A DNA stretch of 64,000 nucleotides, from assembly GCA_026874595.1 (NCBI GenBank), contig CM049314.1, positions 8,798,729-8,862,728 of the forward strand, given 5' to 3'. A program made the position numbers and the translations under genes. Of this stretch, positions 22,996-37,900 are shown one piece after another. The notes below the pieces were generated by a model. The model saw only the letters and a program-made list of their open reading frames with translations, had not been told where the DNA came from and searched no databases. Origin of the DNA: Sipunculus nudus. Taxonomy: Eukaryota; Annelida; Sipuncula; Golfingiida; Sipunculidae. The number at the start of each line of letters is the position of its first letter. The first letter of the stretch is position 1.

Positions 22996-25900
22996 TATAA
23001 TTTCAACATGCAACATTAAACAGAAATTAATTAACTATACATTATTATACTCTCTCAAAAATTTTGATCAGACATTTTCCCCAGTAATTCCAGGTACTAA
23101 CCTGTTTTCCCCAGTTATTCCCAATTAATCCCAGGTTTTTCCCACTGTCCGGGAAAAACAAGTTTTTTCCGGGGAAAAAATAACAACCCTGCTGAACACT
23201 GGGATAAAAAAAGCTTAGAACTTGAGAGGATACATTCATTAATGGTCAATGCTGGTCCTCATTTCAGGAAAATTGGTAATATGATTAAAGCTACTGGTCC
23301 ATGCATGGTGGGTCCATTGTATGGATGCCCTATAAGAGTAATCCCTATTTCTTGACCATTGTCAGTGTTCCAGTAACAGCTTAATTTTGTTGATAATTCT
23401 CTCATTTTGAAACTTGTATGTTTTCTTGCAGTTAGGCACTACCCTCAGTGAGGATCCACATTTAATGAGACAGAAAATGTCTTGCAATGGATAAGAGCAG
23501 TCTAGAGTGATATTTTAGGAATTTATAACTCAAATAGTACTAAGTATATGTACATCTGCAAAATTCCATTCCAGTTTCGGACTACATGACAGGGCAGAAT
23601 CACATGCTTCCTCTCATTTTACAGCCTGGTGTCAACAAGGCCTGGTGATTACTGCACCAGCGGGCCCTGGGTTGGTAATAGTCCCCATTGCTGGGTCATA
23701 CCACTGAAAAACCCCCGAAAAGTGCACTTGTTTGTGAGTGAAATATGGCCTTTGGGCACCTGCAGAGCTCTCATCCTTGGTGGGGACCGACCGTGAAAAA
23801 TTTCACCGCCTCAGCTGAGATTCGAACCCACAATCTCCCGGCTTTGAGTCTTGTGCTCTACCCTTGAGCCACAGAAGCTGGTCCGTGCCGTGCACGAGTT
23901 AGACTGCCCGTACCTTGAACATTCAGCATGATGTACAAGTTAAACTGAATTTAGCTGGTCAGTCTTTCAGGTATAATTATATATAACAGATTCCATGATG
24001 ACATAGAAGGTATTTAAATAATCAATCAATACTTGATCATCAGTTGTTTTATTTCTTCAGTGACCAAACATACGTTTACAACTAAAACCTGTCACTAACT
24101 TGTGCTGATAATGCCCTGTTTGCTGTAATTACAGACAGTCGTTTGCCTGAAGACAGGAACCCCAAGGCTATCTTTGCTAACAATGAGCTGGACCTTGACC
24201 AGGTGGAGGTGTTTGGGTTTGATTATGATTACACACTGGCATCATATAAGGACACACTACATGATCTGATATATGAAGATGGGAAGAAGGTTCTCATAGA
24301 CAAATTCAAGGTACACCTCTATTATGATGAATGCATTAATGTCTGAAGCCAGGTCTGGACGTTAACTTGCCCCAGGCAAGTAAAAGTTCCAGAAAAAATG
24401 GTGGTACAACAACCAAAAGTGGGCTCCTATTTTCCCAAATGGACAAGTGTGTCCAACATAAACCTTTACCTAAGGGCCTGAATCTTAACTAATCTTAAGT
24501 TGGAGAAATTATATCATATTGCAATACATTGTGAAGGGCATGCAGGACTTAAATCAACTGCATCTGAATCAGTAGAGATACTCGAAATCTTGGACAGTGA
24601 GTGGTTGATTAGGAGTCATAATTCTGTTGTCAAATTTATACTATATCAGTGTGAGCACAGTGTGAGCACACACTTTTGACAAAGGTTTTAACTAGAAATT
24701 ATTTTATATTTCAGTACCCAGAAGAAATATCCCAGATTCCATATGATCCAACCTACGCCATCCGAGGTCTTCACTGTGATGTCAAAAAGGTCTGTATCCA
24801 TCTCCAAACAATCTCAGGCTTCGTGATATATTATATATATATCATATTAATATAATATATTAATATATCTTCACATTTTTCCTACTTCATGATACCATGT
24901 ATTCTAATTAATTTCTCAGTTGAATTTTTGTGAGTGGTCATCTTTCAGTTAAAGATACCTTTTTATATGCCCGTCATATTGTAAGTTCCCAAGGAAATAC
25001 ACAACAGCGGGTTACAGCAATACGTGGTTTATTTAATATATCTCGAGCTGGGTTGAACTCGCTTGCGCTCAGTTCAAGTCCCAGTTTTACTCTGGCCTCC
25101 CCCCTCCACAGTACGTACATATATCTATCACATACAAGGAGTTGTCCAATCAGGAACTTGTACGGAAGCTCATTATAATATAAATTAAAAGAAATGTTCA
25201 AGTGTAACATTAATCAATGTGGGGCCATGTCAGGCCTAAGCGCAATTAGACACAATAGAACATAAGAGCGTATGCACAAAGTGAAATTACTACAGTGATA
25301 ACGTGAGTGTGCGGCACCTCAATTAGGGTTTCTTTGGCTGCTGACACTTGTACAGAAAGAGGGGTAATTAACCGTGACGGCTTCGCTGTACATATTATAC
25401 AATCAAGATCTAACCTGCACGATGTGTGAATAGAGTCACAATGGAGGCAGAAATTAGTGTACAGCTTCATACAAAATACATACATTGCACTGGAAGCTTA
25501 CACAAAGAGTAAATTCAAATAGCTTAAAACATTCACGGTTCAAGTGCATACTGAGTTCTCGTGAGAACATAATCTTACATAATTCATAGCACTACAGTGG
25601 ACATGCTTATTCCTATGAAACTACTGAATAGTACATTGTAATGAAAATTGTACATTAAGACAAATATAACCCCTTAATGACGAATTGTTAATACATCAGA
25701 ATAAAATCAGAATAAAATATACATATGCAATAACTTAACATATTCTATGAAAGAATATTTACAATATGACAGGAGTATAATGGTATACCCACTGTCTGTC
25801 TATGAACTTTTTTAAGTTTCACCGTGTTAACTTACCAGGGCTTTGATGAATTTATTGAAACTCACCACAAGTACTAACCAACAGACTATTTTGCCCAAGT

Positions 25901-28900
25901 TCGATTATGGGCAACGTCCACGCTTATTTAATAGGTCATGTGTCACTCGGCTACTTAGTGGTGTCACCACGATATCTTATGAAGAATATGAAGAATTATG
26001 ATAAAACTCATCAGAAATGATAATCAGTAAAATATGTTGCTCAAATTCGATTTCCGGCAAAATCCATGCATATTTAATGAGGTCAGATGTCACTGCACTT
26101 TAGAGGCACCATGGTGACTTTACAAAAATCCCAAAGATTTCACACTGACTATTATTAGAATAAAGGTGAACATTTAGTAGTTTTATTCCTTCTTTGCTGT
26201 TGATCTTTTAACATATTCATTTGCAAAATTGTTGTGCTACTTGTGTTTTATGTATTTTTCAGGGCTTATTAATGAAGATTGACTCATTCCTGAATATTCA
26301 ACTTGGTACTGTTTACAGGTAAACTTTTATCTACAAATTAACACACACAAAATGTTTTTTCTTTAATTCTTTAAAAGCAATCAGGAAATATTTAAAGAAA
26401 TATGTTAACTTTGATTGTACTACCAAGAAGAAAAATTTCTATAATATGAGGATATGGGCTTGGTCCAATAAACTAATATTCCTATCTAAATATTGCTGTT
26501 ACATGTCCCCTTGCCAGTTGCCACCAAACTCTCTTTGTAGATAGAGTTTCGCCAGGGTGCTGTCGTCAGAGTTTTTTCATATTGCATCCCTAAGCCCTTA
26601 TCGAACCCTGACAGGGTTATTTTCCCCATTTTCTCAAAACCACTCACATGGGCTGTCATTTTGTGTACACACTGAAACCAGGATGTCACAGGTCCCATGT
26701 CGAGAGAGGTAGTGGGATAAATTATACAAGAGAAAGGGTTAAAACTCAGCAGTATACATATATAACAATACAAAGTGATAGGCTATAGGTTCAGGTATAT
26801 AAGATGTGAAAAGATGGTTGCAGTTTGTCATAATTTCTAGAAATACGTGTTGTTTACAGATGACATAAGGAGAAAGCTTAGTAGACCTCATATTCAAGAC
26901 ATGGTCTGCTGTATATCCAGTATTACATCACATACAATCACACATCATGTTCATTGTTCATATATTATGTTAGTTTTGGCTGCTTGCCAAAATATCATGA
27001 ATATTCAACAGTTTCACTGACCTTTTGACCCAGGGGCCTGTGTCCTGTGGATGATGATGAGGTCATCTCTCTGTACCGGGGGACACACGTTGCGATAGAA
27101 GATCTCAGCTTCTATGGAACAGTAAGTGATGGGGGAACTCTGGACAAGTCTTTCCAAGACTTTATCCTTTCTAAGGGCATTTGAAAATTATTTAAAGAGA
27201 ATATTGCATACTAAAGAAGTCATGAGATTGCATACTTTTTGGATACTAAATATTGAGAAATTTTAATATAATGAAATTTTTTTTTTTTTGGGGGGGGGGG
27301 TTAAAAGTCTTTCTATACCACATAAAAGCCATGATGGAAGAAGACATATTTGTTTGTTGTCATTTTCTTAATTATATAGTCTTGTTTTCCTTTACAAAAG
27401 ATCAGTTAAAGTATAAGTTGTCCAAATTGATGATGGGCTGAAGCCTTATATAAACTTTTTATACATTTTTTAAAAGCTAAAAACAAAAATGTTTTTGTAT
27501 TTTATCCTGTGTCACTGTTTTATTACAGGGGTCCCACATGTTTCAGCTGATGGATTTGTTTGCTGTACCAGAGATTACTCTGCTGGCCAGTGTTATTGAG
27601 GTATGTCAGTTAGTCCACTAGTACTGAAGATTCTTGTGAATAGAGGAAATCATTATCTTTGCAAAGAGAAGGTCTCTTTGGCCCAGTGTTGTAAATTTTA
27701 TATGAAAATAATATTTTGTTATCTTCTTTAAAACTTAACGATAGGTTAGAATGATAGAAATCAGAAATATGTAATTTAGTACAATAGCTTGTTTGTGGAA
27801 CATTGTTGAGAGAACTGTAATGAAGATTGATCTCTTGCCAAGTGGTACATTTTATATTTGTATATACATAAGGTGGTTGTGGTGGGGGTTGTTTTTCTTG
27901 AAGCCTAGGCTTTGCTTCATGTTAGGACTGACCAAAACTTCTCTCTTATTTTCAGTACTTTATCAAACAGAACATTCCATATGACCCTGAATGTGTGTTC
28001 TATGATGTCAGGGTAAGTTTTACTTCGATGACAAGCTAAGTGGAAATGAAAGTTATGGACAAACTCAAAAATATCATTTGTTGGCTAGTCTTTGTGGCAA
28101 CTTACAACAATGCCTCATTTAATAAACAGTGTCATTAAAGTGTTTTCATCTGCAATTTCTTAATAATTTTTGTTTGTGTTTAAAAATAATCTTAAAGTCA
28201 ATGATATATCAAACTAGGCAAGCCACATAGTATTATAAATAGCCAGCTTCATCCATAGTTGCCATCTTCGTGGTCCTTGTGTGGAAATGTAGAGTAAAAT
28301 CTGAAAAGATGTTTTGTGACTTTTTAATATGGATTCCTGGGAATAAACATTTTCCTATCATGGACTTTTAAGTTCTAGATTTAAACAAGAAGGCTTAATC
28401 TAGATTGCTATATCGGAATAGTAATAGATATGTTTTTATAATGAGGATTTTCTCCCTGTTATCCTGGTTGTTAATAGGTGAAACTATTAAAATTGTTCAC
28501 CTTTTCAATTAAAGTTCATCAAGAGCTAAAGAATAAATGAATACATATGTATTTGTTCATATACATTTATTTGTTAAGGTCATAATGGTATTGATATAGT
28601 TGATTTATTATGTAAGCCTGTGCCCAATTTGGATGCAAGTGTGCATCTGCACCATTGCTCAATATACCTCAATATATGCTCAATATGAAATGCCTAATTA
28701 GCAAAAATATATTTTATATAGTGTTACTGGCATGGATGTGACAAGGCAGACCTCCTGTTCCACCATGTTGTTGATTATAAGCACCATTTTGGAACTTTCT
28801 TACCATTGAAATTAAGTGAGAACAGCCAGGTGTGGAGGAGTTGTGTGCTCTCTCATGCTCTCTAGTATACTTTCAGCACGCAGTACAGGGTCTCCATTCC

Positions 28901-31900
28901 TCAGGACAGCTACACACAGCTATCATCAACAATATTGGTGGGTTATTTTCCATGTTTTCTTTGCAAATTATGAGGGAAAAGATGCCAGTCTGTACTTGCA
29001 TCCAATTTTATACAAATTTAAAAAAAACCCAATAGGTTACTATAGATGTGTCAAAATGGTTTATCAAGCAGGCTAATGCATCAGAAAGTGTTAGGATTTA
29101 TATGATGACCACTGTTTTTTATGGGGTACATAACTGATAGGGAAGTGTCTGTAAAACTTATACATCCTGAAACTGGGAACATGGAATTTATATTCATGAT
29201 TCAAAATTATGATCATTTGGTCAAAGCAGTCATATTATTTGTATTCTGTCAAGAGGATTACATTCTCTTATATTGGTATACTCTATTCACATTTTGGATA
29301 ATTAAAATACATTTATATAGATGTTATTAAGTATATTCACTATTTTACAGACTATCTGTCTTTTGAAAACAAAGACTTTTTCAAATATTTTAAATTTTAC
29401 AGAATTCTCTTTGAAGTCATTATGTATTTTAAGGTATTGTTTTACAAAATATCTTTGAATTTGAATTATTTTTCACACCAAGAATTAATATTCTTCAGAA
29501 CATTACCTGGAGAAGACCTCGGAGGTGAAGGAACTGTTAGAAACCCTGGTGGCTTCTGGCAAGAAACTCTTCCTCATCACCAACAGCGGGATCAGCTTTG
29601 TGTGTGTAAATGTTTTCACTTATTACTATTCTGTGTTGGCGCATTAAGGATATTTCTTATAGTGCAGTTCTCCAAAATGCATGGTTTAAGCCAGCTATTC
29701 ACCTGTCTTATTTGAAGAATTTATGTGATTTCTCGCTTACTTTGGGTACATATTAATGAAATGTAGTTATTTCTTCCTACCCGTGTATAGAAGGTTATCT
29801 ACATGATGTTTGTAAACATGGTACATGTGACCTTGTTGACAAACAAAAAAAAAACATGACTGGAGGAGGTTTATTGCATTCTAGCTGGTGACATCAGGTG
29901 AAGTATGCAATGCCATGTATTTTCATTTGCAAACATCTGGTTCCTCTGATTTTGCCATTATTGTCCTAGTTGAACTTGTTTGGGATTACTATCTATTAAA
30001 GGGGTCCAAACAATTCTACACAAACATTAATAAACCTGACAGCCTGTGCACAATGGGGATCAGCAAAAGTTTACTTATTTTGATTAAAGGTTCAAGTGTT
30101 AACCTTTATTTAATGCATGTCACTTACAGGAATACTCCCCTTTAAAAAAGGGAAATGCTTATTTTAAATGCTTTGTTTTATTGTTGAGCAGCCCGTGGAT
30201 GAGTGGAGTGTGAGGTTTTGATGTAAATATTTTGACCAAAGTTCAAGTTATCCTCAGAAAGCTAGCTTTATATGATGTGATTTTAATGTGTTACAAAGGA
30301 AAAGTTCTGCAAGTCTAATCCTGCAGTTTTGTTGTTTTTTGTTTTTAGCCTATAAGTCATGATGTGGGTGTTAATTATAAAATCTCCAATATACTGCATA
30401 CAGGTATACACAACAATCTGGATATGTTTAACCATTCAAAAAAACATATCTGATCCCCTATTTATCTGAACAAACTCAGTGTTCCTAGATATGTTCACAT
30501 TAATATGATTAAACTGAATATGATCAATTACCCATTGTAACATATATATGTCTTCTTACAGTTTGTCTTTAATCATCTCTCATGCACAGGTGCTATTATT
30601 TTAATCAGATTAAGTCAGTTGAATGGTTTATTCACTTTTTATGTTGCAGTGATAAAGGCATGTCATATCTGATGGGACCAGAATGGTTAGATGCATTTGA
30701 TGTGGTTATCACAAATGCGAGGAAACCCAAATTCTTCACAGAACACACAAGGTATGAGCATCATCCCTGAGATGATAAAATATATATCCAGCTGAGGGTC
30801 AGTTTTAATCTGAAGAGTATCTATTATGATTGACTAGCAACCAGTAAAAAAAACCCAAGAAATTATAGAAATGTGTGGAAGGTTCGTTGCATTTCATGTG
30901 TATTTGGCATGTTCTATCATTTTCATCGATAATTGTATCCCTAGACAAAGTCTTGATACTATGGTTTAAGCACGGGACGCGCTGCCCCTGCAGAGATTTT
31001 GTTTGGATGCAATAACTCAAAGAAATATTTTACGGATCTTTACCAAACTTGACATGTGCATAGATATGGGTGAGTGGACGAAGCCTATTCAAAATAGGGT
31101 CATGACCTTCACTAGGAGAGTGGCCTTGAATAGGTCCATTGGGGGGAAAATCACACATATTCTTAAATATCTAAAAAAATCTTGCATGGATTGATCCAAA
31201 AGTCAACTTGACCAAAGATCTTGGATAGTGTTGTCATGTCCCGGAAACTGGTGGCACCACCAGTTATACTTTTCTTGTTTTTGTGCCGTTTAATACCCCC
31301 ATCATTGCCACTTAACAGTACTGTTAGCATTATAAGTCAAAAACTAAAGAACAGTTTTCTTTCATATTTTGCATATACATAGACATGAGTTATGGGATGA
31401 TGTATATTCAAATTGATGTCATGACCTTTTCTATGAGAGTGGCCTTGACCTTGAATATTGCCATGTATGGTGAAAAACACACAAAATCATAAATATCTCA
31501 GTAAGAGATGCATGGATTGGTCCAAAAATCAAACTGACCCAAGATCTTGGATAGCTTTTGTCTTCTGTGGAAGACAAGTGGTGGTACTTTCTGTCCTTTT
31601 CTTGTTTTGCGCCTTTTATTACCCAATCATAACCACTTGACATCACTGTGTGCATTATAAGTCTAAAACTAATGGACAGGTTGGGCTGAAATGTGGCATG
31701 TTCATTGACCTTGGATACCTCCATCTTGTATTTAAAACTGGTGGCGCTATCTGCAATCATAATTGTGTGGCGTCCATCCGTACATTTGCTTTCAGTGAAA
31801 ATTACTCATATCTCCGGAAAGATTCAAGGTACAGGTCTGAAATTTGGCATGTTCAACCATCTTGGAAAGTTTTCTCATAAACCAGACAGGTGGTGCCACC

Positions 31901-34900
31901 TACCTTCCCGTTTTTGTAGAATAAATTAATGCCTTTTTATTAGGAGTGATTTGCCCTATTGGCCTGAAAATGTGCATATCCATAGATCTTGGACTCCTCA
32001 GTCTTGTACTCGAGATTGGTGGCACCATCTGCAATCGTTTTGCCGTGGCATCCATCTGTACATTTGCTTTGGGTGAAAATTGCTCATATCTCAAGAGTGG
32101 TTCAAGGTATTGGTCTTAAATTTGGCATGTCTATCCATCTTGGAAAATTATCTTGAAATCCAGACAGGTGACGCCACCTACTTTCCTGTTTCCACAAAAT
32201 AAATTAATGCTCTTTTCTCAAGAGTGATTCAATGTATTGGCCCCAACATGTGGTGAAAAATATTGTTTTTCAAGTTGATAGAAGGAAGAAACTATGGTCG
32301 CTTGCCAAGTGTCAGTATATGCTGCTGAAGATGGGAGGCCTATTAAGGGGGGGGGGGATTAATTGTTTTGGGATACTATGGCACCAAGAAATATCTAGTT
32401 TTAGTGTACTCTTATCTCAAAAAGAAGTATGGAGGTATCAGGTCTGATGATTCTGAAATATTTTTTATTTGTGATAAATGCTGTGGAAGTAGTTGTATTA
32501 GCATAAAGTTTAGCGCTTTTTACATACATATATTAGAAATCTGTCAGAATCTCTTTTTTTGCACTGAATAATTAACAAAAAAGCACACCCTTTTGTTTAA
32601 TTATATAATAATGATTACAAGATTTTTAGCTCAGCTGACTATAAGTCATCTGAGCTATAGTCGTGGTCCATTGTCCGTCGTCCGTCCGTCTGTCTGTCAG
32701 TCCGTCCGTCCATCCGTAAGACTGGCACGTTTCGACAACATTGGACCTACGAATCTTAAATTCTGCATACAGTTAGATGTCCCCTAAATCTCCTACCATG
32801 CCGAAAATTGGGTCAATAGGACTTCGTTCCTTCGAGATAATAAGGAAAAACCTCAATTTTTTATTAAAAACATATTATCACACTTCAGGACTGCCTAATA
32901 TCAAAAACACTCATCTGGTTTTCTTCATATTTACCATAAATATTCCTCTGTATAGTTCCTATATACATGCCAGAAATATGGTCTGTATTATATAATTTAA
33001 TAAAGTTATGGGCTCAAACATAATGCATTTTGTAAAAAATCAGAAAAGATATTTGATTGCTTGACACAAAACATGTTAAAGCTAAGGACTTTTTTCCAAT
33101 TATATAACTTTAATTAATCAAAATTAAATTGTATACGCAAAATTAGATAAAAATCTTTTAAATTTTTTAAAATAATAGCAGAAATAAAAATTGGTACCTT
33201 AAATTTTGCCCAACTCTGGTCACGGCACATTTTTTTCCTGTAAGCACTGTGGATTTAATTTTCACAGCATGTGCACATAAGGATTTAATCTGTTAAAATC
33301 TGAAATTTGAAAATAAAAGCTGCAAAATTAGGCTAGTAATTGAATTTTTTTTGGAAGCTCTTGTTGTATTCCCTTACATTGTCAAGCAGTCCACTTTGGT
33401 GACTGTAGGTCATTCAGTGCAGCTCTCTCAACAGAGTTGAGCTTGATCAGGCCGTCTGCAGTTAATACCATACCACAGGGAGCCTTTTTCTCTGGCAACA
33501 CCACCCCCCCCCCCCCCCCCCCCCCCCAACCCCCATTCTGTTGACAGACCTGTACTATGAACTAGATGAATCTTAAAATTAACATTTTTTTCAGCAACGA
33601 GCAGTAACAACGGAGACCCCTCCCCCCCCCCCCCCACCCACCCCTTCAATACACAGGACTAATAAACAAGATGAATCTTATTATTTTAATGTTAAATAAA
33701 TTCTTTTTGATAAGACTTGGACAATTTTGATTGTTTTAAAGAAAAAAAATCAGGAATTTAATCCTAATATTCAAATGCTTTTGAAAACTTAATTACCTTT
33801 CACACATTATTTGTTTATGAAATGTTATTTTTATATAACACTTGCCGTAGGCCCATTTGTTCCCTTGGTGCATTACTAAATGGTTAAGCTCATGTCCATT
33901 ATTCTATAATTTACAGAGTTTCATTTTAGCAGGGCCATTTTCTCATAGCTTTTCTAATGATAATATACATGAAAAACCAAGAGAAATAAAAATATTTTGC
34001 AGTTACTAATATTTTCCAAAATTCAGCTGAGCGATGTGACCCATGGGTCCCTTGTTTCAAGCTGGTAGTGTGAGTGCACAGTGTTTCCCTAGTCAGTATT
34101 AGAAAAAAGAAAACAACAATTAACTGATGATCGGTTGTTCTCTTATTTATGCTATTTGTGTGTGATATGTCTCCGTTTCACCTTCTGACTGTATTTTCAC
34201 TGTAGGTTTTAATTTGAGCACAATTGATTCTCATGTGAAAATAAAAACATTAAGATACAACTTCTTCAAAATCTTTGACACTGAATCATACTAGATATAA
34301 ATTAAAGTATCAACATTTTGTAATGCTGTTACCGTTTCTATCATATGAATCAAATTGCAGGCTTCATCAGATGAGGAAGTTTTTGCCAGACCATATAGAA
34401 TCTTGTGTGTGTATGACATGAAACAGTAACTTTGAATTAAATTTAAGTTATAGGAATATTATATGTGTAAAGAAGTTGTCTCTTGCTCAGGGGATCACTT
34501 ATGTTTTTCCATAATTTTTCTGTAGGACGCATAAAGGAAATATAGAAAAGTAATGTATATGAAGGGAGAGACCCAATTCTTGGCATAACTTCTCTGGTTG
34601 ATATTAACTCTGCTTTTTATTTTGGTATTTTCAAGCAGTTTATGGGGGTGAGGGGGTGGGTGTAGAGTTGGATATAGGGGTTAGATTGATTATACAGATA
34701 CTCTACTTAAACTGCATCTCTAACGCTGCTTATATCATTGAAATATTTTATTATAATCTTACTGCTATACACCTACAAACCTCTGAGAAACTGCTCTAAA
34801 CTGCTTTGAAAGGATAATTCCAAGAGTTCTTATGGACAGATCATATTATCCTAGTACTGGCAGTGTTTTTAGCTCAGCTGACTGAAAGTCATCTGAGCTA

Positions 34901-37900
34901 TAGCGATCACTCTTTGTCCGTCGTCCGTCTGTCCGTCTGTCTGTCCGTTAACCAGGCACAAATCGTAACCGCTGGACCTAGAACCTTGTAACTTGGGATT
35001 CTGAGAGGTCCATAAAAAATCTCCTTGGAAACCAGAAATTAGGTCTCTGTTACCCATATCCTTCGAGCTATGTGGCCCCAAAGTACCCCCCAGAAAAGTA
35101 AAAAATTTCATACAAAAACTTCAATATCTCATTAACTACTTGACTGATGGTCATGATTTTTGGCATACATATTGATCATGAGATGTTACATCACTTCCTG
35201 CAGACTGGTGGCGCCACCTGTATTTTTCGATTTTTTACGAATTTTTTTCTCTATTTTTGAGACCTTTAAAAATGTGAACATCTGTTAACATGGCACAAAT
35301 CATAAAGACTGGACTTAGAATCTTAATTCTTGACACACTGAGAGGTCCATGAAAAATCTCCATGGAAACCAGAAATTAGGTCTCTGTTACCCATATCCTT
35401 TGAGCTATGGCACTCCAAAGTACAGCTCAGATTAATGGAAAATTTGATACAAAAGCTAAAGTATCTGAACAACTAATGCAGAGATAACCATAATTGTTTG
35501 CATGGATATTGATCATGGAGTGTTTCATAAGTTTCTGCAGACTGGTGGCACCACCTGTATTTGTTCGGTTTTTTTTACGAAATTTTTCTGTATTTTTGAG
35601 ACCTTTAAAGATATGAACATCTGTTAACAGGGCACAAATCATAAAAACTGGACCAAGAATCTTCATTCTTGACACACAGGGAGACCCATGAAAAGTCTCC
35701 ATGGAAACTTGAAATTAGGTCTCTGTTACCCATATTCTTTAAGCTGTATGGGTCCAAAATACCCCCCCCCCCAGAATAATGGAAAATTTGATACAAAAAC
35801 TGCAGTATTTTAATAATTACAACACTGATGGTCATGATTTTCGGCATACATATTGATCATGAGCTGTTCCATCAGTTTCTGCAGACTGGGTGTGCCACCT
35901 CTATTTTTTTTTCAAATTTTTACGAATTTTTTTTTTTTTTTTTGAGACCTTTAAAGATGTGGTTATCTGTCAACAGGGTACAAATCGCAACAACTGGACC
36001 TAGAATCTTTATTCTTGTCATGCAAGGAGGCCCATGAAAGGTGCCTGTGGAAACTTGAAATTAGGTCTCTGTTACCCATATCCTTCAAGCTATAGGACTC
36101 CGAAGTATCCATCAGAATAATGGACAATTTGATACAAAAACTGAAGTATCTGAACAACTAATGCAGAGATCACCATGATTTTTTGCATGGATATTGACCA
36201 TTAAGTGTTTTTATTAGTTTCTGCAGACTGGTGGAGCCACCTGTATTTTTGTATCCGCCAAAACAAAGTTTTGCGGATACTATGTTTTTGACCGAGTTCC
36301 TCCGCCGCGGCAGCGTTCGTTTCCAGAGAGCTCCTCGGAGACTAATGGACCGATTTTTCCCAAACTTACACCTATTATCGGGTCACATGTGAACTGGTGC
36401 CTAACCAATTTGCATTGACCTCTGAGCTTTCCTCTCTATCCAGTGTCCATTTGTGGGTCTGTTTCCACTCATAAACCCTCATATCTCGGGAACCGTTTGA
36501 CCGATCAGGAAATAAAATTGATACAAATGTAGCCCTTGGATTGCTTTATAACATACACAAAAAATGGTGGCGCCACCTGTAACCATGTTTGCACAGTGTC
36601 CATCTGTTCATCTGCCTTGGGTTAAAATCACTCATATCTCTGCAGTGAATTGACTAATTCACCTGAAATTCGTCATGTGTATACATCCAGGATAGCTTTC
36701 TTGATTTTATGACAGGTGGCGCCACCTACGTTCACGTTCACGCTGATGACATCCAAGCTTATATCTCGGGAACCGTTTGACCGATCAGGAAATAAAATTT
36801 ATACAAATGTAGCCCTTTGATAGCTCTGTAACATACACAAAAAATGGTGGCGCCACCTGTAACAATGTTTGCACAGCGTCTGTCTCTTAGTCTGCCGTGG
36901 CCTAAAATTACTCATTTCTCTTTAGTGGTTCGACATAACTGCCTAAAATTTTGCAGGTTTATACATCGTGGACAGCTTTCTTGATTTTATGACAGGTGGC
37001 GCCACCTACATTCTAGTTAACGCTGGACACATCCAAGCTCATATCTCAGGAACCATTTGACCGATTGGGCCAAAATTGTGCATGTGTTTAGATCTCACAT
37101 AGGTCTTTATTATACACAAAACTGGAGGGGTTACCTGCAAAGATTTTTGCACAGTGTTTGTCTGTTTGTCTGCCATGGGCAAAAATCGCTCATATACATG
37201 TAGTGGTTTGACTTTTCTGCCTAAAATTTTGCAGGTGTATACAACTTGGACAGCTTTCTGGATTTGTGGTAGGTGGCACAACCTACATACACATTTAGGC
37301 TGCAGACATCCATGCTAATATGCAACATACCTCACTCTATTTCCCCTTGCCACTCAATCCATGCCTCACTATCCGATTTTGGCAGATACATGTAGTCACT
37401 TGTCGGTTACCCGTATTCTAGTTTTAAAAGTTTACACATTTTTCTCTATTTTTGAGATATATAAATACAGACTATATCTTGGCCTGTTGGTTAATCTGTT
37501 TGATGCTTCAGTTGAATGGGTATATACTACCATTCTGATGATAAAATTTCCTTTTGCGAATCTCTTCCCAGTCAGCTGAGCATCATGACCCATGGGTCAC
37601 TTGTTATGTATGTCCATCTGTTTGTCAGTTAACTTTGGTACCTGTTTGAAAACTTACCAAAGCTTTTTATGAAACTCACTCTGAATATTAACAAATATAG
37701 TACTTATCCTGCTTGAGAGTGATTCTTGGCAAAATGCATGCATATATTTTAATGAAGCCAGAGGATCCCAGACTTCTTGTAGCATCACCACTGTAATTTC
37801 TGTGATTGGAAATGCCAACCACTCCTCCCCTTCCCACAATCCTCAAATGAGTTGGTGTCAGACAAATTAATATCAAGGAAAAACTTTTATATTTATAGTT

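Larger units (their letters stand above)
21604..23191 (-). mobile_element. hAT element with broken transposase and perfect 8-bp TSD
   Basis: TIRs CAGGGTTGTTAAGTTTTTCC and (right, inverted) CAGGGTTGTTATTTTTTCCC. CTGAACAC flanks both sides (21596-21603 and 23192-23199). The interior holds two minus-strand ORF pieces of a hAT transposase and a TA microsatellite. The N-terminal zinc-finger part is missing, so it is a decayed copy. Confidence 0.93.

Noticed and set aside
22750-23016. Minus-strand ORFs of YIYIYI repeats
   Set aside because: They are translations of the TA microsatellite, not proteins.
23818-23875. A functional tRNA gene
   Set aside because: Box A and box B are present, but the acceptor stem does not pair and a SINE body follows.
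32650-32720. GTCCGTCCGTCTGTCTG direct repeats as a possible CRISPR-like array
   Set aside because: This is a simple tetranucleotide-type tract at the HINE 5' end. There are no spacers and it is a eukaryotic genome.
34869-36157. Similar ORFs in HINE cores ([20 protein letters not shown])
   Set aside because: The same sequence appears in other frames and on the other strand in other copies. It is non-coding repeat.
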